DNA from: Variovorax sp. PAMC28562
Lineage (GTDB): Bacteria; Pseudomonadota; Gammaproteobacteria; Burkholderiales; Burkholderiaceae_C
Direction of reading: 5' to 3'
Assembly: GCF_014303735.1 (NCBI RefSeq)
Contig: NZ_CP060296.1
Coordinates: 2,181,501 to 2,245,500 of the forward strand
DNA length: 64,000 nucleotides
The first letter of the stretch is position 1; each line of letters starts with the position of its first letter. Shown here one piece after another: positions 46,409 through 56,119 of the stretch. Below the pieces are notes generated by a model, which made no database searches, was not told the DNA's origin, and saw only the letters and a list, made by a program, of their open reading frames with translations. The translations under genes and the position numbers were made by a program.

Positions 46409-48454
46409 ATGAATGCAAGCGCTACGAGCCCATCTTCTCGCCCGACGCAGCGCCCGCTCGCGCTCAAGGTGCTGACAGTGGTCGTCGCGTTGCTCCTCGT
46501 ACTGGCTCTGGTTGTCGTGTTCTTTCCGTGGGATGTGCTTCGCGGACCGATCAACCGGTACGTCAGCGAAAAAACCGGCCGCAAGTTCGAGATCACGCGG
46601 CACCTCGATGTGGGCGTCGGCCTTCGTGGCGCGACAATCAAGTTCGACGGCATCGAATTCGCCAACCCTTCCTGGGCGCGCGAACCTTACCTTGTTAAGG
46701 CGGACCGCGCTGAGTTCGACATCCGGTTTTGGCCGCTGCTCGCCAAGAAGGTGATCATCCCCCGTTTGTCGCTGACCTCACCCGTCCTCGGGTTACAGAT
46801 GGAGCAGGACGGAAGACGTACTTGGGCGCTCGGCAAAGACACCTCGGACACCAGCACCACGCCGACGATCGGACTGCTCCAGGTCGATGGCGGCGCAGTT
46901 GACTTTCTCGCCAAACACCTGGGTGTCGACTTGCATGTCGACTTCAACTTCGACACCAGTCGCGGCGAGATGCCGCTCGACTACAAGGTCAAGGGCACAT
47001 ACCAAAAGCAGCCGTTGACCGCTGTCGGCCGGACCGGCAACGTCTTGCAATTAAAAGCCGCCGGTGCGCCGCCGTTTCCGCTGGAGATCAAGGCGACCGC
47101 AGGTCACACCACACTGAGCGTGCACGGCACGGCTGCCGAGTTGTCAACGCTGGAAGGCATCGACGCCAAGTTCGACATCAAGGGCCAGAACCTCGGCGAC
47201 CTGTTCCCGCTGCTCGGCATCGCATTGCCGCAAACCTCGCCTTACGCACTCGGCGGCGAGCTTCGCAAGAACGGCAAGCTCTGGAGCGTGGCGGCCATGA
47301 AAGGCAAGCTGGGCTTGTCCGACATCGGCGGCGATATGAAATTCGACCAGGGACATAAGCTGCCCTACCTTTCGGGTAGCTTGCGTTCGCGTGTCATGGA
47401 CATGGACGATCTCGGCCCGTTGATCGGCCTACCGCCGACAGAGCGGTCTGCCAACGCGGTAGAAGGCGTTGCCCCTCCGCCCACGATTTCGCAAGTCAAG
47501 AAGGCCCAACGCGATCCGGGTACCCGCGTGCTGCCGACCGCGAGGCTCGACTTCGAGCGACTGCGCGCCATGAACGCCGACGTCTCCTATGTGGCGGATC
47601 GCATTACCAACGTGCGACAGGTGCCGCTGGACCGGGGCAGCGTGAAGGTGAAGTTGGCCGACGGCGTGTTGACCCTCGATCCGCTCGACCTCGGCGTGGC
47701 CAGCGGCAGGATCGGCGGTGCGATTCGCATCGACGCGGCAAAGAATCCTGCCGACATCCGCGCGTCGCTCGATGTGCGGGGTATGCAGCTCAACCGGTTG
47801 ATCCCGAAGGTCGAAACCTTGAAGACCAGCTTCGGCAAACTCGATGGGCGAGTGAATCTGTCGGGTCAGGGCAACTCGGTCGCATCGTGGCTTGCGACCT
47901 CGTCGGGCGATATCGCAGCCATCACTGGCAAGGGCCAGTTCAGTAATCTGCTACTCGAGTTTTTAGGACTGGACGGTGGCGAGATCATCAAGTTCTTGCT
48001 GCGTGGAGACCACAATGTGACGCTGCGATGTGGCGCGGTCGCGCTCAACGTCGACAAGGGGTTGATGAGTACACGCACCATCGTCTTCGACACCGATGAC
48101 ACTGTCTTCAACGCGACGGGCAATGCGAGCTTTGCCAACGAGTCTCTGGACTTCGTGATCAAGCCTCAGCCCAAAGACATGAGCATCCTGTCGTTGCGTA
48201 CGCCGTTGACGATCAAGGGTACGTTTGGCTCACCCAAGCCATTTATCGAAGTGGCGCCACTCGCGGGTCGCGGCCTGGTGGCCCTGGCGCTGGGCGCGAT
48301 CAACCCGTTGCTCGCTCTGGCCGCCACGATCGAAACCGGACCAGGTCAGGATGCCGATTGCGAGGGCGTGCTGGCGGACGCGCAAAAGCCGGGTGTGGGT
48401 GCTGCCGCCAGCGGCGCCGCCAAGGCAAAGTCTGCCAAGACCGCTGTCCCATAA
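46409..48454 (+). CDS. AsmA-family envelope protein
   Basis: 681 residues. An N-terminal membrane segment (about 18-43, LALKVLTVVVALLLVLALVV) is followed by a long periplasmic AsmA domain. The C-terminal part contains SSGDIAAITGKGQFSNLLLE and LDFVIKPQPKDMSILSLRTP, typical AsmA_2 signatures. The family is related to bridge-like proteins that move phospholipid between membranes (TamB, YhdP). The protein ends in an Ala/Lys-rich tail. It follows the response regulator after 112 bases, possibly with its own promoter. Confidence 0.88.
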   Translation: MNASATSPSSRPTQRPLALKVLTVVVALLLVLALVVVFFPWDVLRGPINRYVSEKTGRKFEITRHLDVGVGLRGATIKFDGIEFANPSWAREPYLVKADRAEFDIRFWPLLAKKVIIPRLSLTSPVLGLQMEQDGRRTWALGKDTSDTSTTPTIGLLQVDGGAVDFLAKHLGVDLHVDFNFDTSRGEMPLDYKVKGTYQKQPLTAVGRTGNVLQLKAAGAPPFPLEIKATAGHTTLSVHGTAAELSTLEGIDAKFDIKGQNLGDLFPLLGIALPQTSPYALGGELRKNGKLWSVAAMKGKLGLSDIGGDMKFDQGHKLPYLSGSLRSRVMDMDDLGPLIGLPPTERSANAVEGVAPPPTISQVKKAQRDPGTRVLPTARLDFERLRAMNADVSYVADRITNVRQVPLDRGSVKVKLADGVLTLDPLDLGVASGRIGGAIRIDAAKNPADIRASLDVRGMQLNRLIPKVETLKTSFGKLDGRVNLSGQGNSVASWLATSSGDIAAITGKGQFSNLLLEFLGLDGGEIIKFLLRGDHNVTLRCGAVALNVDKGLMSTRTIVFDTDDTVFNATGNASFANESLDFVIKPQPKDMSILSLRTPLTIKGTFGSPKPFIEVAPLAGRGLVALALGAINPLLALAATIETGPGQDADCEGVLADAQKPGVGAAASGAAKAKSAKTAVP

Positions 48455-48503
48455 ACAGGCAGCCGAGCGCCCATGCATCGGTAGCGCGACGACAGCCGTC
48501 TAT

Positions 48504-49292
48504 CTATCCGCGGCTCGCGCAGACGGGGCAACTCGGATCGCGCGCCACCTTCACTTGGTCGAAGGTCGTCGCCAGCCCATCGAACATCAGCAGCCGGCCC
48601 GCCAGGGAAGTGCCTATGCCTGCCAGTAGCTTCAATGCCTCGTGGGCCTGCAAGGTGCCGATTGTGCCGACGACGGGAGCAAAGACGCCCAGCACGCTGC
48701 ACTGCGTTTCTTCGACCTCGGCGTCTGGCGGGAACACGCAGGCATAGCAGGGCGACTGATCGTTGCGCAGGTCATATACGCCGAGTTGTCCGTCGAATCG
48801 AATGGCTGCACCGGCCACGAGCGGTCGGAGATGCATGACGCAGGCGCGATTGACGGCATGGCGGGTGGCGAAATTGTCCGAGCAATCGACGATCAGATTC
48901 GACGAAGCGACCAGCCGGTCCAACAGGCCACCGTCCGCCCGCTCGCCGATCGCTTCGATCGTGATGTCTGGGTTGATCGCACGCATTGCAGCTGCAGCGG
49001 AGTCGACCTTGCGCTGTCCGACGCGCGCGGTGGTGTGCGCGATCTGACGCTGCAAGTTGGTGAGATCCACCGTGTCATCATCGATGAGGGTGATGTGGCC
49101 GACCCCCGCCGCGGCGAGGTAAAGCGCCACAGGGGAACCAAGTCCGCCGACGCCGACAACCAGAACACGCGCTGCAGTGAGCCGCGCCTGGCCGTCGATA
49201 TCGAGTTCTTCCAGCAGCAGGTGCCGGGAATACCGAAGCAAAGCTCGGTCATCCTCGCTGTTCCCCCCGCTGTTTGCCTCATCGTCGTCCAT
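48504..49292 (-). CDS. moeB: HesA/MoeB/ThiF-family adenylyltransferase
   Basis: E1-like enzyme that adenylates the C-terminus of a ubiquitin-like sulfur carrier (MoaD or ThiS), 262 residues. The ATP loop is VVGVGGLGSPVALYLAAAG. The catalytic cysteine is probably in ETQCSVLGVFAP. A structural zinc is bound by CYAC and CPVC. Assignment to MoeB rather than ThiF rests on overall resemblance and on its usual place beside ctpA in this order of bacteria. Its start is 30 bases after the ctpA stop. Confidence 0.88.
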   Translation of the reverse strand: MDDDEANSGGNSEDDRALLRYSRHLLLEELDIDGQARLTAARVLVVGVGGLGSPVALYLAAAGVGHITLIDDDTVDLTNLQRQIAHTTARVGQRKVDSAAAAMRAINPDITIEAIGERADGGLLDRLVASSNLIVDCSDNFATRHAVNRACVMHLRPLVAGAAIRFDGQLGVYDLRNDQSPCYACVFPPDAEVEETQCSVLGVFAPVVGTIGTLQAHEALKLLAGIGTSLAGRLLMFDGLATTFDQVKVARDPSCPVCASRG

Positions 49293-49322
49293 GGGAAAAA
49301 CAGACTCGCTCAGTTCAATCGC

Positions 49323-50759
49323 TCAATTTTCTTTCTTCTCTTCCTTGCGCTCGACCTGCGTATTGCTCACAACCACCGGGTTGCCTTTGAGCTTCGCCAG
49401 TGCCTGCACCAGAGCGAAGTCCTTGTCGGTGCCGAACTCAGGCACCTTGCGATCTTGCGGCGGCTTCTTGGCTTCCTCTTCGAGGCGCTTGCGTGCGTCA
49501 TCGCGGGCCTTTTCGCGTTCCGGGTCTTTGACCTCCGCACCCTGACCGCTGGAAAGATGCTTTTCGAGATCGGCTTCGCGCATACGCAGCGCGGCGAACG
49601 GGCTCCCCTCGGCGCTCTCGTCGACCAGCACGTTTGGCACGATGCCCTTGGCCTGGATCGAGGTGCCGCTCGGCGTGTAGTAACGCGCCGTGGTGATCTT
49701 CAGGCCGGTGTCCGGACCCAGCGGACGCACGGTCTGCACCGAGCCCTTGCCGAAGGTCTGGCTGCCCATGACGGTACCGCGCTTATGGTCTTGCAGCGCG
49801 CCCGCCACGATCTCGCTCGCGGATGCAGAGCCTTCATTGACCAGCACCACCAACGGCACGGTCTTGAGGCCTGCGGGCAGGCTCTTCAACGGATCGCTGC
49901 CGGCACGGCGCTGATAGAACTCGGGGGACGCCTTGTAGACCGACTTGCTTTCAGCCAGTTGACCGTCGGTCGTCACCACAGTCACGTTCTCCGGCAAGAA
50001 GGCAGCAGAAATGGCGACGGCCGCATCCAGCAAGCCGCCCGGATCGTTGCGCAGATCGAGCACCATGCCCTTAAGGTTGGGCTCCTGCTTGTAGATTTCT
50101 TCGACCCTCTTCACGAAGTCGTCGACAGTGCGTTCCTGGAACTGCGACAGGCGAATCCATGCATAGCCGGGTTCCATGACCTTGCCGCGAACCGACTGCG
50201 TGCGGATTTCTTCGCGCGTGATGGTCACGGGAAAAGTGCGGTTCTCGTCCTTGCGAAAGATGGTGAGTAGCACCTTCGTGCCCGACTCGCCGCGCATGCG
50301 TTTGACCGAGTCGTTGAGGCTCAGGCCGCGCACCGCCGTGTCGTCGATCTTGGTGATCAGATCGTTCGGCTTCAGGCCCGCGCGGAAGGCCGGTGAGCCC
50401 TCGATCGGTGATACGACTTTGATGAGCCCGTCTTCCTGCGAAATCTCGATGCCGACGCCGACGAAGCGGCCGGTCGTGCCTTCGCGAAATTCCTTGAAGG
50501 ACTTCTTGTCGAAGTACTGCGAGTGCGGGTCGAGACCGGCGACCATGCCGGAAATTGCATCGGAGATGAGCTTCTTTTCGTCGATCGGCTCGACGTAATC
50601 GCTTTTCACCATGCCGAAAACGGCCGCGAGTTGTTGCAATTCTTCGAGTGGCAACGGGGCGAGAGAGCCCCGTGCAACCGTCTGCAAAGAGACGGTGGTC
50701 AACACGCCAGCAACGGCGCCGGCGGCGATCCAGCCGGTGATCTTCAGTTTCTGGCCCAT
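49323..50759 (-). CDS. ctpA: C-terminal processing protease (S41, CtpA type)
   Basis: 478 residues. An N-terminal signal anchor (ITGWIAAGAVAGVLTTVSLQ) directs it to the periplasm. A PDZ domain follows (GRFVGVGIEISQEDG to about residue 190). The S41 core has the nucleophile in NEGSASASEIVAGAL and the catalytic lysine in SQTFGKGSVQ. The C-terminus is long, Lys/Glu-rich and charged. Such proteases trim or degrade envelope proteins, including cell-wall hydrolases. The ATG at 50759 was chosen because it gives the anchor. It lies downstream of gpmA. Confidence 0.94.
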   Translation of the reverse strand: MGQKLKITGWIAAGAVAGVLTTVSLQTVARGSLAPLPLEELQQLAAVFGMVKSDYVEPIDEKKLISDAISGMVAGLDPHSQYFDKKSFKEFREGTTGRFVGVGIEISQEDGLIKVVSPIEGSPAFRAGLKPNDLITKIDDTAVRGLSLNDSVKRMRGESGTKVLLTIFRKDENRTFPVTITREEIRTQSVRGKVMEPGYAWIRLSQFQERTVDDFVKRVEEIYKQEPNLKGMVLDLRNDPGGLLDAAVAISAAFLPENVTVVTTDGQLAESKSVYKASPEFYQRRAGSDPLKSLPAGLKTVPLVVLVNEGSASASEIVAGALQDHKRGTVMGSQTFGKGSVQTVRPLGPDTGLKITTARYYTPSGTSIQAKGIVPNVLVDESAEGSPFAALRMREADLEKHLSSGQGAEVKDPEREKARDDARKRLEEEAKKPPQDRKVPEFGTDKDFALVQALAKLKGNPVVVSNTQVERKEEKKEN

Positions 50760-50889
50760 TTGAGAGTGTCCTTGTGGCTCAAACCAATATACACAGCTTG
50801 GAAGCAATTTGCCTGCCGGGGTTCCCCAGCCTTGGCACAAACAGTCAACGCATCGACAAGCGGCATGCGCTCCTGCGTCAACGGTGGCT

Positions 50890-51633
50890 TCAGCCCTTGC
50901 CTTGCGATGCAACCGCGGCCGCAGCTTTGGCTGCCGCGTCTGCATCGCCGAGGTAGTAGTGTCGCAGCGGTTTTAAATCGTCGTCGAGTTCATAGACGAG
51001 CGGAATGCCGTTTGGAATATTGAGGCCGACGATATCCGAATCGGAAATGCCATCGAGGTATTTGACCAACGCTCGGATCGAGTTGCCGTGCGCTGCGACG
51101 ACGAGGCGCCGACCGGAGCGGATGGCCGGTGCCATCGACTCGTTCCAGAACGGCAAAACGCGCGCCACCGTGTCCTTCAGGCATTCGGTCAACGGAATCT
51201 GCTCTGCCGCCAGCTTGGCATAGCGCACGTCGCCGCGTTCGCTGCGTGGGTCGGTCGGCTCCAGCGGCGGCGGCGGCGTGTCGTAGCTGCGGCGCCAGAC
51301 CAGCACCTGCTCGTCACCGTATTTCTTGGCCGTCTCGGCCTTGTTCAACCCTTGCAGGCCGCCGTAATGGCGCTCGTTGAGACGCCATGAATGCACCACC
51401 GGCAGCCAGGTGCGATCGAGTTCGTCCAGCGTGTGCCAGAGCGTGCGCGTGGCGCGCTTCAGCACGCTGGTGTAGGCCACGTCGAACTCATAGCCTTCGG
51501 CCTTGAGCAGGCGCCCGGCCTGCTTGGCCTGGTCGACACCGGTCGGCGTCAGGTCGACGTCGGTCCAGCCGGTGAAGCGGTTTTCGAGATTCCAGGTCGA
51601 TTCGCCATGGCGAATCAGTACCAACTTGTGCAT
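50890..51633 (-). CDS. gpmA: 2,3-bisphosphoglycerate-dependent phosphoglycerate mutase
   Basis: Glycolytic and gluconeogenic interconversion of 3- and 2-phosphoglycerate, 247 residues. The phospho-histidine motif is [18 protein letters not shown] (H9), with the second catalytic histidine in [32 protein letters not shown] is characteristic. It is divergent from the rhodanese gene. Confidence 0.97.
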   Translation of the reverse strand: MHKLVLIRHGESTWNLENRFTGWTDVDLTPTGVDQAKQAGRLLKAEGYEFDVAYTSVLKRATRTLWHTLDELDRTWLPVVHSWRLNERHYGGLQGLNKAETAKKYGDEQVLVWRRSYDTPPPPLEPTDPRSERGDVRYAKLAAEQIPLTECLKDTVARVLPFWNESMAPAIRSGRRLVVAAHGNSIRALVKYLDGISDSDIVGLNIPNGIPLVYELDDDLKPLRHYYLGDADAAAKAAAAVASQGKG

Positions 51634-51702
51634 TTGGGGCCTTTGGCGACGCGTACGAAACGTGCCATTCTAAAATCGGCGGTTTGCCATTCAAGGACTA
51701 CC

Positions 51703-52110
51703 GTGAAATTCATCATCGACAACTGGGTGCTCATCCTGATTGCGCTCAGTTCGGGCGCGATGCTCGCATGGCCGCTGATTCGCGGCGGAGCAGGCGGCTC
51801 GCTCACAGCGCAGGGCGCGGTGCAACTCATCAACCGCGAGCGCGCAGTGGTCGTCGATGTGCGCGAGCCCGATGAGTACGCTGCTGGCCACGTGACCAAC
51901 TCGCGCAACGTGCCGTTCGACCAGTTGGAGGCCAAGCTGTCGAACACGGTCAAGAACAAGTCGCTGCCGGTCTTGCTGATGTGCGCGACGGGTGCCCGCG
52001 CCGGCCGCGCGCTGGCCATCGCAAAGAAACTGGGTTACGAGCAGGCCCAAGTGGTGGGCGGCGGTCTCAAGGGCTGGAAAGACGCTAACCTGCCCATAGA
52101 AAAGGCTTGA
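51703..52110 (+). CDS. Membrane-anchored rhodanese-like protein
   Basis: 135 residues. An N-terminal membrane segment (NWVLILIALSSGAMLAWPLI) precedes one rhodanese domain. VVDVREPDEYAAGHV and the active-site loop LLMCATGARAGRA, with its cysteine, are present, so sulfurtransferase activity is plausible. It starts with GTG at 51703 behind AAGGA; the frame extends further upstream without a better start. A TAAAAT at 51671-51676 could be its -10. It is related to E. coli YibN, which also lies beside grxC and secB. Confidence 0.92.
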   Translation: MKFIIDNWVLILIALSSGAMLAWPLIRGGAGGSLTAQGAVQLINRERAVVVDVREPDEYAAGHVTNSRNVPFDQLEAKLSNTVKNKSLPVLLMCATGARAGRALAIAKKLGYEQAQVVGGGLKGWKDANLPIEKA

Positions 52111-52162
52111 GCGCCTCGCCTCACTACTGACGGGCCTCCCACGGCCCCAGAACTGGATGACC

Positions 52163-52438
52163 ATGCAACCCGTAAAGATGTACACCACCGCCGTTTGCCC
52201 GTACTGCATTCGCGCCAAGCAGATTTTGAAAGCCAAGGGCGTCGAGCAGATCGAAGAGATCCGCATCGACAGCGATCCGGCCGCACGCGCCACGATGATG
52301 GAAGTGACACAGCGCCGTACCGTGCCGCAAATCTTCATCGGCGACACGCACGTCGGTGGCTGCGATGAGCTGATGGCGCTCGACAGCCGCGGCGGCCTGG
52401 TGCCTTTGCTTCAAGGGACGCAGAGCGCGTCCGTCTGA
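52163..52438 (+). CDS. grxC: Glutaredoxin 3
   Basis: Dithiol glutaredoxin using glutathione to reduce disulfides, 91 residues. The active site is TAVCPYCIRAKQ, and RTVPQIFIGDTHVGGCDEL forms the glutathione-binding region. The ATG at 52163 gives the usual start MQPVKMYTT; an ATG two codons earlier (52157) is possible. It lies in the conserved rhodanese-grxC-secB-gpsA order. Confidence 0.95.
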   Translation: MQPVKMYTTAVCPYCIRAKQILKAKGVEQIEEIRIDSDPAARATMMEVTQRRTVPQIFIGDTHVGGCDELMALDSRGGLVPLLQGTQSASV

Positions 52439-52458
52439 TTCCCTGAGTTCGGCGCGGC

Positions 52459-52520
52459 GATAATCTCCGGCTACCCTCCATCAGCCCGCTGCAGAAATAT
52501 GTCTCCGGCGGGCATTGTTT
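52459..52520 (+). terminator. Promoter-like box and hairpin between grxC and secB
   Basis: GATAAT (52459-52464) resembles a -10 without a clear -35. Downstream, GCCCGC (52484-52489) and GCGGGC (52508-52513) pair, extended by two more pairs, and are followed by ATTGTTTT. It may be a weak terminator for grxC or a secB leader structure. Confidence 0.4.
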
Positions 52521-52539
52521 TGATCCTCGAAAGTTAGCC

Positions 52540-52998
52540 ATGGCAGACACCCTCGATCCCGTGTTCCAGATTCAACGCGTCTACCTCAAGGACCTGTCGC
52601 TCGAGCAGCCGAACTCGCCCGGCATCCTGCTGGAGCAAGAGCAGCCGACGGTCGACATCCAACTCGGCGTCGATGCCCAGCCGGTGACCGAAGGCATCTA
52701 CGAGATCACCGTGTCGGCCACCGTGCAGACCAAGATCCAGGACAAGACCGTGTTTCTGGTCGAAGCCAAGCAAGCCGGCATCTTCGAGATCCGTAACCTG
52801 CCCGAAGACCAGATGGGTCCGATCCTAGGCATCGCTTGCCCGCAAATCGTCTACCCGTACCTGCGCGGCAACGTCGCCGACGTGATCCAGCGCGGCGGCT
52901 TCCCGCCGGTGCACCTGGCCGAGATCAACTTCCAGGCTATGTACGAGCAGCAGCAGGCGCAGGCCGCCGGTCAGCCGCAGGCGATCACGACGCAATAA
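52540..52998 (+). CDS. secB: Protein-export chaperone SecB
   Basis: Tetrameric cytosolic chaperone that keeps preproteins unfolded and delivers them to SecA, 152 residues. It shows [35 protein letters not shown] and [20 protein letters not shown], all typical SecB. A Gln/Ala-rich tail ends it. It precedes gpsA, as in E. coli. Confidence 0.97.
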   Translation: MADTLDPVFQIQRVYLKDLSLEQPNSPGILLEQEQPTVDIQLGVDAQPVTEGIYEITVSATVQTKIQDKTVFLVEAKQAGIFEIRNLPEDQMGPILGIACPQIVYPYLRGNVADVIQRGGFPPVHLAEINFQAMYEQQQAQAAGQPQAITTQ

Positions 52999-53052
52999 GC
53001 GTTTCGGGCTTCGGTAACTCGCTGGGCCTGGAGTTCCCATTCCGTTGAAGCC

Positions 53053-54075
53053 ATGAAGATCAGCGTGATCGGCGCCGGCGCCTGGGGCACTGCGTTGGCG
53101 GTCAACGCGGCAGCGCGGCACGAAGTGGTCTTGTGGGCACGCGATGCTGCACAGGCCGAACGCATGTCAGCCGCGCGAGAGAACGTGCGCTACCTACGGG
53201 GCATTCACTTTCCCGCAGGCATGTCGGTCCGCGCGGTTGGGCAAGGCCATCTTGTTGCCGATGCCGAACTGGTCATCGTCGCGACGCCAGTGGCGGCGTT
53301 ACGCAGCCAGCTCGTAAGCCTCCGCGGCACTGCGGTGCCGGTTGTATGGCTCTGCAAGGGCGTTGAATCGGCGTTGGTGGCTCCGGGCTGCGAGCTTGGC
53401 GACAAGCCTTTCTTTGGCTTGCTCGCTCATGAAGTCCAGGCGCAGGTGGCGCCAGAACTGCTGGCCGGCGTACTCAGCGGGCCCAGCTTCGCGCAGGAAG
53501 TAGCGCAGTCGAATCCCACTGCCTTGGTTGCCGCAAGCCGTCATGCAACCGTACGCACGGCGCTTGTAGAAGCTTTCCACGGTCCCAGCCTCCGCGTCTA
53601 TGCAAACGACGATATCGTTGGCGTCGAGGTGGGCGGCGCCGTCAAGAACGTGCTGGCGATCGCGACCGGTTTGTGCGATGGCCTGGCGCTCGGACTCAAC
53701 GCGCGTGCAGCGTTGATCACTCGCGGCCTGGCCGAGATGACGCGCTTCGGCGTGGCGCTGGGTGCGCGACCTGAAACCTTCATGGGTCTATCAGGGCTTG
53801 GCGATCTCGTTTTGACCGCCACTGGCGACCTGTCGCGCAATCGCAAGATCGGACTGCTGCTGGCAGAAGGCCGTTCGCTCGAACAGTCGGTCGCGTCGCT
53901 GGGTCACGTGGCAGAAGGTGTGTACTGCGCGCGCACGGTGGTGCAGCGCGCGCGCTATCTTGGGATCGATATGCCGATCGCAGAAGGCGTCGTGGCCTTG
54001 CTGAACGGATCGCAGAGCACGGCCGCGGTAGTCGCCGCATTGATGGGTCGCGAGGCATCGGCTGAAGGCAGCTGA
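53053..54075 (+). CDS. gpsA: NAD(P)H-dependent glycerol-3-phosphate dehydrogenase
   Basis: Makes sn-glycerol-3-phosphate from dihydroxyacetone phosphate for phospholipid synthesis, 340 residues. The dinucleotide loop is [13 protein letters not shown] at the N-terminus. [20 protein letters not shown] contains the catalytic lysine, and [20 protein letters not shown] is a family signature. The product is also the substrate imported by the ugp system encoded earlier in the window. After it, 54076-54233 holds no gene that I can see. Confidence 0.97.
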   Translation: MKISVIGAGAWGTALAVNAAARHEVVLWARDAAQAERMSAARENVRYLRGIHFPAGMSVRAVGQGHLVADAELVIVATPVAALRSQLVSLRGTAVPVVWLCKGVESALVAPGCELGDKPFFGLLAHEVQAQVAPELLAGVLSGPSFAQEVAQSNPTALVAASRHATVRTALVEAFHGPSLRVYANDDIVGVEVGGAVKNVLAIATGLCDGLALGLNARAALITRGLAEMTRFGVALGARPETFMGLSGLGDLVLTATGDLSRNRKIGLLLAEGRSLEQSVASLGHVAEGVYCARTVVQRARYLGIDMPIAEGVVALLNGSQSTAAVVAALMGREASAEGS

Positions 54076-54233
54076 GAGGGGCTCAAAAGGCGCCTGAGAG
54101 TAACGTTGGGACCAGCCGACTTGCCGGAAACGCGTAGTGCGCGTTACGGCTCGATACACTCGAGACGACGGGCGCTGCGGGTCGGCGCTACCCCTTCGTA
54201 TCGAACCCAACCCGGTTCGTCGGGTGGCGTGTC

Positions 54234-55100
54234 TTAAACGTGCGTCGCTGGGGCGGGCGTGTATGCCAACCTCACATAGATCGGGGCGAATGCCTCGGCC
54301 TGCGTGATGTCGATCAACGTTTCTTTCGCAAGCTCGAGCATCGCGATGAAGGTGACGATCAGCACCGGCGTGCCGCGCGTCACGTCGAAGAGCTTTTCGA
54401 ACTCGACGAACTGGCGCCCCTGCAAGTGCCGCAGGACGATGCTCATGTGCTCGCGCACGCTCAGCTCTTCACGCGAAATGTGGTGGTGCTGCACGAGCTT
54501 CGCGCGCTTCAGGATGTCGGCCCAGGCGTCGCGCAGATCGACCGCGTCCACATCGGGAAACCGCGGCTTGAGCGATTGTTCGATATAAACCTGCCCTTTC
54601 CAGAAATCGCGGCCGTGTTGCGGCGCTGCGCTGAGGGCAGCGGCATGCAATTTGGTCTGCTCGTACTCGCGCAGCCGGCGCACCAGTTCGGCCCGAGGGT
54701 CTTCGGCTTCTTCGCCATCGGCCGTCTTTTTAGGCGGCAGCAGCATGCGCGACTTGATCTCGATCAGCATCGCTGCCATCAGCAAGTACTCGGCGGCCAG
54801 CTCGAGGTTGGTGTGGCGAATTTCGTCGACGTAGGTGAGGTACTGCCGCGTCAACCCCGCCATCGGAATGTCGAGGATGTTGAAGTTCTGTTTCCGGATG
54901 AGGTAGAGCAACAGATCGAGCGGCCCTTCGAAAGCTTCGAGAAAAACTTGCAGCGCCTCGGGCGGGATGTACAGGTCTTTCGGCATTGCGAAAAGCGGCT
55001 CGCCATACAGGCGGGCCAACGCGACCTGATCGACCACCTCGGGCATAAGTGCGACGACCTCGTCGCCGTCGCTGTTGCCGCTCCGCGCGTCTCTGCGCAT
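54234..55100 (-). CDS. scpA: Segregation and condensation protein A
   Basis: Kleisin subunit that bridges SMC heads in chromosome compaction, 288 residues. The N-terminal kleisin region contains FEGPLDLLLYLIRKQNFNIL and ELAAEYLLMAAMLIEIKSRM, the typical ScpA signature. A C-terminal winged-helix region follows (TFIAMLELAKETLIDITQ). No scpB or smc lies nearby. It follows the DUF3460 gene by six bases. Confidence 0.93.
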   Translation of the reverse strand: MRRDARSGNSDGDEVVALMPEVVDQVALARLYGEPLFAMPKDLYIPPEALQVFLEAFEGPLDLLLYLIRKQNFNILDIPMAGLTRQYLTYVDEIRHTNLELAAEYLLMAAMLIEIKSRMLLPPKKTADGEEAEDPRAELVRRLREYEQTKLHAAALSAAPQHGRDFWKGQVYIEQSLKPRFPDVDAVDLRDAWADILKRAKLVQHHHISREELSVREHMSIVLRHLQGRQFVEFEKLFDVTRGTPVLIVTFIAMLELAKETLIDITQAEAFAPIYVRLAYTPAPATHV

Positions 55101-55106
55101 CGACGC

Positions 55107-55313
55107 TTACTTGACGATCGTCTGGTAGACGTAGGGCTGCATCGGCACCCGCGCTTCACCGTACTCGTCGAGGAGGCCGCGGTCGAGGTGCTTGTCCCAC
55201 AGCAAGGCTCGCCCGGCGCGTTGCTCAGCCTCCAGGGTCGGCTTCTTTTCCTTCATTTCTTTGATGAAGCTGGTGATCTCGGACGTGTAGTGGGCGCGGC
55301 GAAAGAAGGACAT
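55107..55313 (-). CDS. DUF3460 family protein
   Basis: 68 residues. It begins MSFFRRAHYTSEITSFIKEM and carries KKPTLEAEQRAGRALLWDK, matching the small DUF3460 family restricted mainly to betaproteobacteria. The function is unknown. Its usual neighbour is scpA, as here. AAGGA precedes the ATG. Confidence 0.88.
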   Translation of the reverse strand: MSFFRRAHYTSEITSFIKEMKEKKPTLEAEQRAGRALLWDKHLDRGLLDEYGEARVPMQPYVYQTIVK

Positions 55314-55354
55314 AGACTGAAACCTCGGTTAGCTCAATTTTACGGGGGGAAGCG

Positions 55355-55867
55355 ATGCGCGGACGAAACTGGATTCACGGGTGGGCGGCCGTCTGCCTTG
55401 TGGCACTGCTGACCATGCTGGCGGGCTGCGACAACCAGGCCATCCGCGAGCTGGAAGAGGGCGTTGCGACCGAAGCGGACGTGCGCGCCCGGTTCGGGCA
55501 ACCCGAGAACGTCTGGGATGCGCCCGGATCGCCTGGCAGTCGGGTGTTCGAATACAACCGCCAGCCGCAAGGCCAAAAGAACTACATGATCACCATCGGC
55601 CCCGACGGCAGAATGACCGCGCTGCGACAGGTGCTGACACCCGAGAACTTTGCCAAAGTGCAGGCCGGCATGCCGATGGAAGTGCTCCGCAAGCTGCTCG
55701 GCAAGCCGGCCAAGGTCACGCCCTATGCGCTAAAGCGCGAGACCGAATGGGAATGGCGCTGGGTGCAGCCGCCGAATTCGCCGATGGTGTTCACTGCGGT
55801 GTTGAACGACGATCAACGCGTGGTGCGCAGCGGCTCTTCTCCAGACAAGGGGACCGAGGCGCCCTGA
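55355..55867 (+). CDS. BamE/SmpA/OmlA-like lipoprotein
   Basis: 170 residues. A lipoprotein signal ends in LAGC (C25). The mature part holds two copies of a BamE-like pattern: EEGVATEADVRARFGQPENV and QAGMPMEVLRKLLGKPAKVT. The family includes the outer-membrane assembly factor BamE, but the double repeat suggests a paralogue rather than BamE itself. It is divergent from the DUF3460 gene by 41 bases and convergent with the small lipoprotein gene. Confidence 0.85.
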   Translation: MRGRNWIHGWAAVCLVALLTMLAGCDNQAIRELEEGVATEADVRARFGQPENVWDAPGSPGSRVFEYNRQPQGQKNYMITIGPDGRMTALRQVLTPENFAKVQAGMPMEVLRKLLGKPAKVTPYALKRETEWEWRWVQPPNSPMVFTAVLNDDQRVVRSGSSPDKGTEAP

Positions 55868-55896
55868 TCGATGCGCAAGTCCCGCCCGCGCGGCGC

Positions 55897-56118
55897 TCAA
55901 TCCTTGCTGGGAATCACCGCATCGGCTGCAGCACCGACCGCCTTGCCGGTGATGCGCGCGGTGCCGATGACCGCATCTGCGCCCAATCCGACGACCCCGG
56001 CCCCCACGCTGACCACGGTGCTCGCGACCGACACCACCGCGCAGCCCGAAAGCAGCGCACAGCCCGCGACCACGAGTGCCAATGCCGGCGTGGTCAGTGC
56101 GAGCCGCAAGCGCATCAT
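55897..56118 (-). CDS. Small Val/Ala/Gly-rich lipoprotein
   Basis: 73 residues from the ATG at 56118 (or 72 from 56115). A signal peptide ends at LLSGC (C26), with VAGC (C20) as an alternative lipobox. The rest is rich in Val, Ala and Gly (SVASTVVSVGAGVVGLGADA), consistent with a short membrane-associated peptide. No family is recognised with certainty; NF038104-like lipoproteins have similar composition. The start lies one base after the metG stop, so it is probably cotranslated. Confidence 0.7.
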   Translation of the reverse strand: MMRLRLALTTPALALVVAGCALLSGCAVVSVASTVVSVGAGVVGLGADAVIGTARITGKAVGAAADAVIPSKD

Positions 56119-56119
56119 T

